Origin: Pseudomonas arcuscaelestis
Lineage (GTDB): Bacteria > Pseudomonadota > Gammaproteobacteria > Pseudomonadales > Pseudomonadaceae
Length of the DNA stretch: 64,000 bases
NCBI RefSeq assembly: GCF_016881005.1
Contig: NZ_JACOPV010000009.1
Location: forward strand, 124,001-188,000
Reading direction: 5' to 3'
This document shows positions 59,446-64,000 of this stretch, piece after piece. Numbering within the stretch: position 1 is the first letter of the stretch; the number at the start of each line of letters is the position of its first letter. The position numbers and the translations under genes are program-made. The notes beneath the pieces were generated by a model. It was not told where the DNA came from. It worked only from the letters and a program-made list of their open reading frames with translations, and did no database searches.

Positions 59446-60588
59446 ATGAAAGTCGTGATTGCCCCCGATTCATTCAAGGAAAGTCTGTCTGCCGAGTGCG
59501 TTGCCCAGGCTCTGGCTGAGGGTGTCCGCCAAGCTTTCCCTGATGCGGAAGTGGTATGCGTACCTATGGCTGATGGCGGGGAGGGTACGGTTGCCGCCGT
59601 CTTGGCTGCGACTGGTGGTGAGCTCAGATCCAATCAGGTCCAGGGTCCGCTAGGTAGTGAGGTCACCGCGACGTGGGGGTGGCTTGCTGAGACCCGCACT
59701 GCAGTAATCGAAATGGCAGAAGCGAGTGGCCTTCATCTAGTGCCGGCAACCAAGCGGGATGCCACCCAGGCCTCTACTTACGGCACCGGCCAGCTGGTCC
59801 AAGCGGCTCTTCAGGCCGGGGCTCAACGGATTATCATGGGTTTTGGCGGGAGCGCAACAAACGATGGTGGGGTAGGCATGCTCCGCGCACTGGGTGCCCG
59901 ATTCCTTTGTGGCCAAGGGAAGGAACTGCCGGATGGCGGCCTGGCGCTCCAGCGTTTAGAAGCCATCGATCTTGCTGGCCTGGACCGACGGTTGCAAGAG
60001 GTCCACTTTGAAGTGGCTTGCGATGTCGACAACACCCTCACCGGCGAGAAAGGGGCATCCCACGTGTTCGGCCCTCAGAAAGGCGCTTCGCCTACTCAGG
60101 TCCTGGAGCTTGATTCGGCACTGGGGGCTTATGCAGACATCACGGCCGAGCTGCTGGGCAAGGATGAACGCAACTTCCCGGGCGCTGGCGCAGCGGGTGG
60201 CATCGGATTCGCGGCAAAAGCTTTCCTCAATGCGAGCTTCCGGCCTGGCGTGCAGTTGGTCGCAGAGCTCGCAGGCCTGGCCGCGGCAGTGCAGGGCGCA
60301 GACCTTGTGATCACCGGCGAAGGAAAATTGGATCAGCAGACCCTTTTTGGTAAAACGCCAGCCGGTGTTGCCGCTGTGGCGTCGGCGGCGGGCGTCCCAA
60401 CAATCGCCATCGCCGGCACCCTTGGCCAGGGCTATCAGCAGCTTCGTGAGATCGGCATCTATGCTGCTTTCTCAATCACCTCTGGGCCAATGTCGCTCGA
60501 GCACGCATGCCTCAACGCAGCTGAGCTCCTACGTGATCGCGCGTTTGACGTAATGAGCGTGTGGGGGATGGGCCGCGCCAACGCGTAA
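59446..60588 (+). CDS. glxK: Glycerate 2-kinase (GarK/GlxK family)
   Basis: A 380-residue enzyme with the hallmark N-terminus VVIAPDSFKESLSAECVAQA and PMADGGEGTV. Further signatures are GFGGSATNDGGVGML and DLVITGEGKLDQQTLFGKTP. Length and motifs match type-2 glycerate kinases, which phosphorylate D-glycerate to 2-phosphoglycerate. AGGAGC lies about 8 nt before the ATG. It is the only clear central-metabolism gene in the window and is not tied to a glyoxylate operon here. A TetR-type palindrome just upstream suggests local regulation. Confidence 0.93.
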   Translation: MKVVIAPDSFKESLSAECVAQALAEGVRQAFPDAEVVCVPMADGGEGTVAAVLAATGGELRSNQVQGPLGSEVTATWGWLAETRTAVIEMAEASGLHLVPATKRDATQASTYGTGQLVQAALQAGAQRIIMGFGGSATNDGGVGMLRALGARFLCGQGKELPDGGLALQRLEAIDLAGLDRRLQEVHFEVACDVDNTLTGEKGASHVFGPQKGASPTQVLELDSALGAYADITAELLGKDERNFPGAGAAGGIGFAAKAFLNASFRPGVQLVAELAGLAAAVQGADLVITGEGKLDQQTLFGKTPAGVAAVASAAGVPTIAIAGTLGQGYQQLREIGIYAAFSITSGPMSLEHACLNAAELLRDRAFDVMSVWGMGRANA

Positions 60589-60912
60589 GGACCAGCTGTA
60601 CAGAGCACATCGATGAAGCAGGCCTGGTCGGGATTGAGCGAGTCATCATCCGATTAGGCCTTCTGTTCCCAAGTATGAGAACCCATCTTGCATCTTCGCC
60701 AGTTTGTAGCTCGCATACCCAGCTATCGGCGCCGCTCCCCGCTCCACGTCAGGTAGCGAGCCAAGATACTTTCCGAAGCACTGTTATGGCTTTCCTCCGG
60801 CGGCGGGCTAGTTACACTGGGCTCCTAGTTGTCATACCCTCACTGAGGGCATGACGCCAAAAACTGCACGGCGGTCTTCGCTGGTGCATTCCAATGGAAT
60901 AGGAACTCAACT
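60589..60912. other. Intergenic region with inverted repeat
   Basis: These 324 bp hold a near-perfect inverted repeat at 60831-60855 (GTCATACCCTCA against TGAGGGCATGAC, 11 of 12 paired). It might be the terminator of glxK or an operator for the following TerA-like gene. No other feature is supported. The short frames seen here lack ribosome sites. Confidence 0.45.
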
Positions 60913-62160
60913 GTGACTCAATCTCTCAAACCGGGTGAGAACACTGGCCTCAGCGTTGCCAATGGCCAGGTGCTGGTTACTCACGCGGCCGGTGCGAACC
61001 TTGACGTGAACCTAACGGCCTTTCTGGTGACTGACTCCGGAACGGTACGCGACGACAGCGACATGGTCTTTTTCAACGCCCCGGAGCATATATCGGGATC
61101 CGCGGCATTCTCGCCACCCATCAACCAGGCAGGCGTGGTAAGCCATAGCATCAGCTTTGATCTGAGTCGGATACCAGAAACCATCAGTAAGATCGCGATC
61201 ACGCTGACGCAGGACGGCAGTGGTGGCGGTTTCGCACAGGTGAAGGATCTCAGGGCGAAGGTAGTCACTGGTGACCAGGTCCTGGAACTCACCCCAGGGT
61301 CGTTCGAGGGTGAGACTGGTATCACTGTACTTGAGTTGTACGTCCGGAATGGACAGTGGAAGGCCCGTGCAGTCTGGCAGGGGTTCGCTTCCGGTCTCGC
61401 CGGGCTCTGCAATATGTATGGCATCGAGGTGGATGAAGAACCGGCGGTAACCGCGCCGGAGCCTGCCCAGCCCAAGCCAGTGAACATCACAAAATCTGTT
61501 GTCACCCTCGAAAAAGCAGGCGCTGTACACAAGGTCTCGCTGGAGAAGGGCGCGGCAGCTCCAAAGACCATCAAGGTCAGCGCTACCTGGGTGGACAATG
61601 GGGATGGCCAGGATAACGACGATCTGGACCTTCGGATTGGCATCCTAAGGCCGGACGGTCGCATGTCTATCATCCAGGCCCCAGACAAGCGTGGAGCCCT
61701 CGGCGCGGATCCGTATGTATTCCACACCGGCGATGTGGTGAGCGCGAGCGCGTCCGCACCGGGGATCGAAACGGTTGAGATCAACCCTGCAATTTCGCAC
61801 CTCATGGGGGGCAGGGTGGCGCTGGTCTGCAGCGTCTATTCAGCCGTCGACAATGGAGCGGTGTCGGTAGCTTCGCTGAAGCCGAAGATGCGCATGGAAT
61901 ATGGCGACCAGGTTGTCGAGTGCGCTTTTGAATTCAAAAGCGGGTTCTTCAGCAGCTTGGTGTACACGTACGTGCTGGGCACGATCGAAATTGATGGTGA
62001 CGCCATTACTATCAGTCCGAGCGGTGTGACATCCAAGGCTAGTTCTGAGGCTACGCCTTGGCTAACTCGGAAAGGGGACAAGCTGGAGCTCACCGTTGAC
62101 GGCCCACAGGTGTTCAAAGGCCGGCCGATCGAGCGGAGCGGCAAGAAGCAATACGTTTGA
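60913..62160 (+). CDS. TerA-like protein with two TerD-type domains
   Basis: A 415-residue protein. The first TerD-like domain covers about residues 1-175 (MVFFNAPEHISGSAAF, TGITVLELYVRNGQWKARAV) and has lost the acidic calcium loops. A linker of Pro and Ala (VTAPEPAQPKPVNI) leads to a second TerD-like beta-sandwich, with DNDDLDLRIGIL standing in for DLDAS. This architecture mirrors TerA, but the end (KSGFFSSLVYTYVLGTIEID) is different. It starts at GTG 60913, far from the ter operon, so it may be an accessory Ter component. Confidence 0.8.
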   Translation: MTQSLKPGENTGLSVANGQVLVTHAAGANLDVNLTAFLVTDSGTVRDDSDMVFFNAPEHISGSAAFSPPINQAGVVSHSISFDLSRIPETISKIAITLTQDGSGGGFAQVKDLRAKVVTGDQVLELTPGSFEGETGITVLELYVRNGQWKARAVWQGFASGLAGLCNMYGIEVDEEPAVTAPEPAQPKPVNITKSVVTLEKAGAVHKVSLEKGAAAPKTIKVSATWVDNGDGQDNDDLDLRIGILRPDGRMSIIQAPDKRGALGADPYVFHTGDVVSASASAPGIETVEINPAISHLMGGRVALVCSVYSAVDNGAVSVASLKPKMRMEYGDQVVECAFEFKSGFFSSLVYTYVLGTIEIDGDAITISPSGVTSKASSEATPWLTRKGDKLELTVDGPQVFKGRPIERSGKKQYV

Positions 62161-62167
62161 AGTGCGA

Positions 62168-62195
62168 GCTGGCGCGACGGGTATAGCGCGCCAGC
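62168..62195 (+). terminator. Hairpin after TerA-like gene
   Basis: GCTGGCGCG and CGCGCCAGC form a perfect 9-bp GC-rich stem around a 10-nt loop immediately after the stop. There is no T-tract, so strength is uncertain. Confidence 0.55.
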
Positions 62196-62225
62196 CACCT
62201 GGTGGTCATCAAGAAGTGAGTTGAA

Positions 62226-62714
62226 ATGCATCAAATATCCAAGATGTTTATTGGCCTGTCATTGGTCCCTGCAGCATTCCACGCGATTTCGCTGACGACT
62301 GTGGCTGAAGGGACTGTAGATCTGTCCACATGGATTTATCCCTTTTCAATTTTTCTCGGTGGTTGTGTGCTGGCCTGGGGATTTGAATGGGGCACGAGAA
62401 ATACCCTGAATAATCGAGTGATCGTCGACTTGAAACCGAATCTGGTGACCCTCAGCGGGACCAGCTTCGAGTGTTCGTTTTCGTCGGCGGACCATTTCAT
62501 CACCAGCCAGGGACAGCTTGCCCATGACATTCATGCTGCGGCGACGGAAGCCCTTTTCAAACCAAATCAGAGTGTAGGGCTGCGCAAAGCTGCTCATGTA
62601 CGTGTCTGGCCTGGGTCTATGACCATTACGGACCTTGAAATGGGGGCACTACAGGCGGCGATGGAGGAGGAGTTCATTGACCCAATCATTGAGGTCATGG
62701 AGCAGGCTGCCTGA
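62226..62714 (+). CDS. Small membrane protein
   Basis: A 162-residue protein with one or two N-terminal hydrophobic segments (ISKMFIGLSLVPAAFHAISL, WIYPFSIFLGGCVLAWGF) and a C-terminal soluble part of about 100 residues. The final helix is acidic. Spacing from the TerA-like gene is 65 nt with a hairpin between. I do not recognise the family. Confidence 0.62.
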   Translation: MHQISKMFIGLSLVPAAFHAISLTTVAEGTVDLSTWIYPFSIFLGGCVLAWGFEWGTRNTLNNRVIVDLKPNLVTLSGTSFECSFSSADHFITSQGQLAHDIHAAATEALFKPNQSVGLRKAAHVRVWPGSMTITDLEMGALQAAMEEEFIDPIIEVMEQAA

Positions 62715-62869
62715 TCTTTCCAATACGGGTAAACAGGCAGTAGTCTATCGAGAGCCAGGGGGGCGATTATGGAGGGGCAATTCACACTCAGTGGAGAAGA
62801 GATGGATCTTGAGATCCGTCATCGAGAACGACGTGTCTCACGACGATTCACGCAGTTTCGGGGGGGCTC

Positions 62870-62998
62870 GTGCGGGGTTACCTTCGTGGTCTAGCGCTAC
62901 TGGTTGTGTCGTGGTTCCAAGCGGTGTCAGCTGCACAAGCGGGGCAGGTTCATGATCTGCCGCCCCCGTTGTTATGGGTGATCTTCGTCTTCAGTTAA
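62870..62998 (+). CDS. Possible small signal-peptide/TM protein
   Basis: A frame of 42 codons from GTG 62870 reads as a basic start, a hydrophobic core (LRGLALLVVSWFQAVSAAQA) and a short C-terminus VHDLPPPLLWVIFVFS. GGGGGG lies just upstream. The last part recurs, diverged, at 63739-63810 in another context, so the tail is real coding sequence. Whether this copy is complete or a fragment is unclear. Confidence 0.4.
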   Translation: MRGYLRGLALLVVSWFQAVSAAQAGQVHDLPPPLLWVIFVFS

Positions 62999-63045
62999 GG
63001 TACATTCCGGTGTTTTGAATAACTAATCTATTGAAGGGGTATGAA

Positions 63046-63702
63046 ATGTCAAAGAATCTCGAAGAGCGTGATCCACTTGCTACTGAGATAATCTCGCGCA
63101 TTGAAGATTTGTGGGTGTCCACCCCTGATGATACTGCTATTGCTCTAATTCATGCTGGCATGCAGCTACTAGCTAGGAATCATCCGGCGAAGCTGACTGG
63201 AGAGGATAAACAACGGATAAAAGAGAACTATCCGCAAGCTACAGTCGAACTTATGTCGAAAAGATCAATGACAGATACGGGGGTGGTTATGAGCGTGTTC
63301 GCTGCATTGACCCATGCCCGAATCGCTATTGATTACAATCCTGCATCGCATGTTAAATCGATTAAGGATCTCGATTTTGAACATGAAGATCAACTTGGAG
63401 AAGTGAATGCCATAATTATGTCTGCGTATGATAGCGCCCTAGGAAAAGGAATTAGCGCCTTCGGTGTAACAGCTATTATGGTGTTGATTGCAGTTGTCCG
63501 TGGTCTGCAAGCTGGTGTTCATCCTTATCAGATAACAAGACCCTTGTTGGATGGTTTGGATAAGGCTATTTCTAGCCCAGGAGGTCCGAAGCCAATAGAT
63601 GAAAACATGATTTTGGAAACATTGATGCGGCAAATGGGAATATCCCGCCAAACAGCAAAGCAGTATATGGAGCTGGCCAAAAAGCAGATTGCTCAGGAAT
63701 AG
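63046..63702 (+). CDS. AT-richer hypothetical protein
   Basis: About 218 residues. GAAGGGGT precedes the ATG at 63046. The protein is helical with one hydrophobic helix (FGVTAIMVLIAVVRGLQAG) and a C-terminal helix-turn-helix-like end (LMRQMGISRQTAKQYMELAK). Its base composition is visibly richer in A and T than its neighbours (codons such as ATT, AAT, TCG and GAA), which suggests later acquisition. It is flanked on both sides by related short coding tails. Function is unknown. Confidence 0.6.
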   Translation: MSKNLEERDPLATEIISRIEDLWVSTPDDTAIALIHAGMQLLARNHPAKLTGEDKQRIKENYPQATVELMSKRSMTDTGVVMSVFAALTHARIAIDYNPASHVKSIKDLDFEHEDQLGEVNAIIMSAYDSALGKGISAFGVTAIMVLIAVVRGLQAGVHPYQITRPLLDGLDKAISSPGGPKPIDENMILETLMRQMGISRQTAKQYMELAKKQIAQE

Positions 63703-63738
63703 TCTGGAGATCTGTAAAGGCTCTACCCACAGTTTCAG

Positions 63739-63810
63739 GAGAATGCACAAGCAATCCAGGTTCGTGATCTTCCGGCACCGTTGTCGTGGGTTATGCTCGT
63801 TCTTGGCTAA
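63739..63810 (+). pseudogene. Truncated copy of the DLPxPLxWV coding tail
   Basis: Translation gives AQAIQVRDLPAPLSWVMLVL then stop, matching AQAGQVHDLPPPLLWVIFVF of the 62870-62998 frame. The upstream part of a full gene (signal peptide) is missing; the frame runs back to a stop at 63715. It looks like a gene end left after duplication or insertion. Beyond it, up to 64000, I see no further feature. Confidence 0.45.
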
Positions 63811-64000
63811 ACGCAGCCCCGTCGACTTCAGCCGGGGCATTGATTTTCCAGAGTCGCCACGGATTGTGGGAATTTTTCTCACCTCAAAAATCCGGCCAAC
63901 AATTGGTACCGGTCGACCGGGAGTACATGGGAAAGTCGTTCCAGGACGGCGTTGGCTAAACCAATTGGTCTTTGCTGACATTGACAGTTGTACCAGATGT

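Noticed and set aside
63439..63981. 180-codon minus-strand frame
   Set aside because: Antisense to the AT-rich gene at 63046; the plus-strand frame has the better ribosome site and protein-like composition.
1..64000. CRISPR arrays, tRNA or rRNA genes, insertion sequences
   Set aside because: No regularly spaced direct repeats, no cloverleaf-like sequence and no transposase motifs were seen while reading both strands.

Overview
The window reads as one stretch of a large accessory replicon, most probably a conjugative megaplasmid of a Pseudomonas. Support: an MvaT/MvaU-type nucleoid silencer (30380-30754), a Vfr-like Crp regulator (23918-24568), moderately GC-rich Pseudomonas-style codon use, a PilT/DotB-type secretion ATPase, and no rRNA, tRNA or core metabolic operon. 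The tellurite-resistance (ter) locus with neighbouring radical-SAM genes recalls the IncP-2-like Pseudomonas megaplasmids. That link is inference, because no replication or partition gene lies in the window.

Layout. (1) 1-5537, plus strand: an overlapping operon with three radical-SAM/SPASM proteins (the first cut by the window edge), a 2-oxoglutarate/Fe(II) oxygenase, two unknown proteins and a PilT-like ATPase; it looks like a peptide or protein modification cluster. (2) 5560-12738: an EAL-domain protein, then an AddB-like PD-(D/E)XK nuclease and an AddA-like helicase-nuclease. (3) 12742-16055, minus strand: a compact operon encoding a six-TM protein, a small basic protein, a ribosomal protein S10 (NusE)-like protein, a Crp-like regulator, a small TM protein and a membrane-anchored nuclease. 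A PilZ gene diverges from it. (4) 16974-19652, minus strand: a Tus-like replication-terminator protein, a Sel1-repeat protein and an unknown protein; a second Sel1-repeat gene diverges. (5) 21467-31311: a secreted DUF922 metalloprotease-like protein, a secreted DNase I-like nuclease, a Vfr-like regulator, a UvrD-like protein with an altered Walker B motif, a transglutaminase-like protein, a DNA methyltransferase followed by a helix-hairpin-helix glycosylase-like protein, and the MvaT-like silencer.

(6) 31918-43428: the ter operon. An ATP-grasp enzyme, a TerD-trypsin fusion, a PRTase-TRSP protein, a HAD hydrolase, a StiP-family protein, a CitE-like lyase and a second HAD phosphatase form the biosynthetic arm. 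TerZ, TerA, TerB, TerC, TerD and TerE follow and end at a strong terminator. Beyond it lie a lipoprotein, a DUF4236 protein and an opposite-strand TerF (TerD plus von Willebrand A). (7) 47448-58774: mostly envelope and secreted proteins (DUF1523, HExxH secreted protein, LprI-like membrane protein, glycine-zipper/SH3 lipoprotein and partners), plus a protein with ESCO-type zinc-finger/acetyltransferase architecture. (8) 58871-64000: a small protein, glycerate 2-kinase behind a perfect 14-bp TetR-type palindrome, a TerA-like two-domain protein, small membrane proteins and an AT-richer gene flanked by two diverged copies of one short coding tail.

The most unusual items are the plasmid-borne S10/NusE paralogue in a nuclease operon, the Tus homologue, the ESCO-like protein, the TerD-protease fusion, and the methyltransferase/glycosylase-like pair. 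All identifications come from reading motifs by eye; no database search was run.
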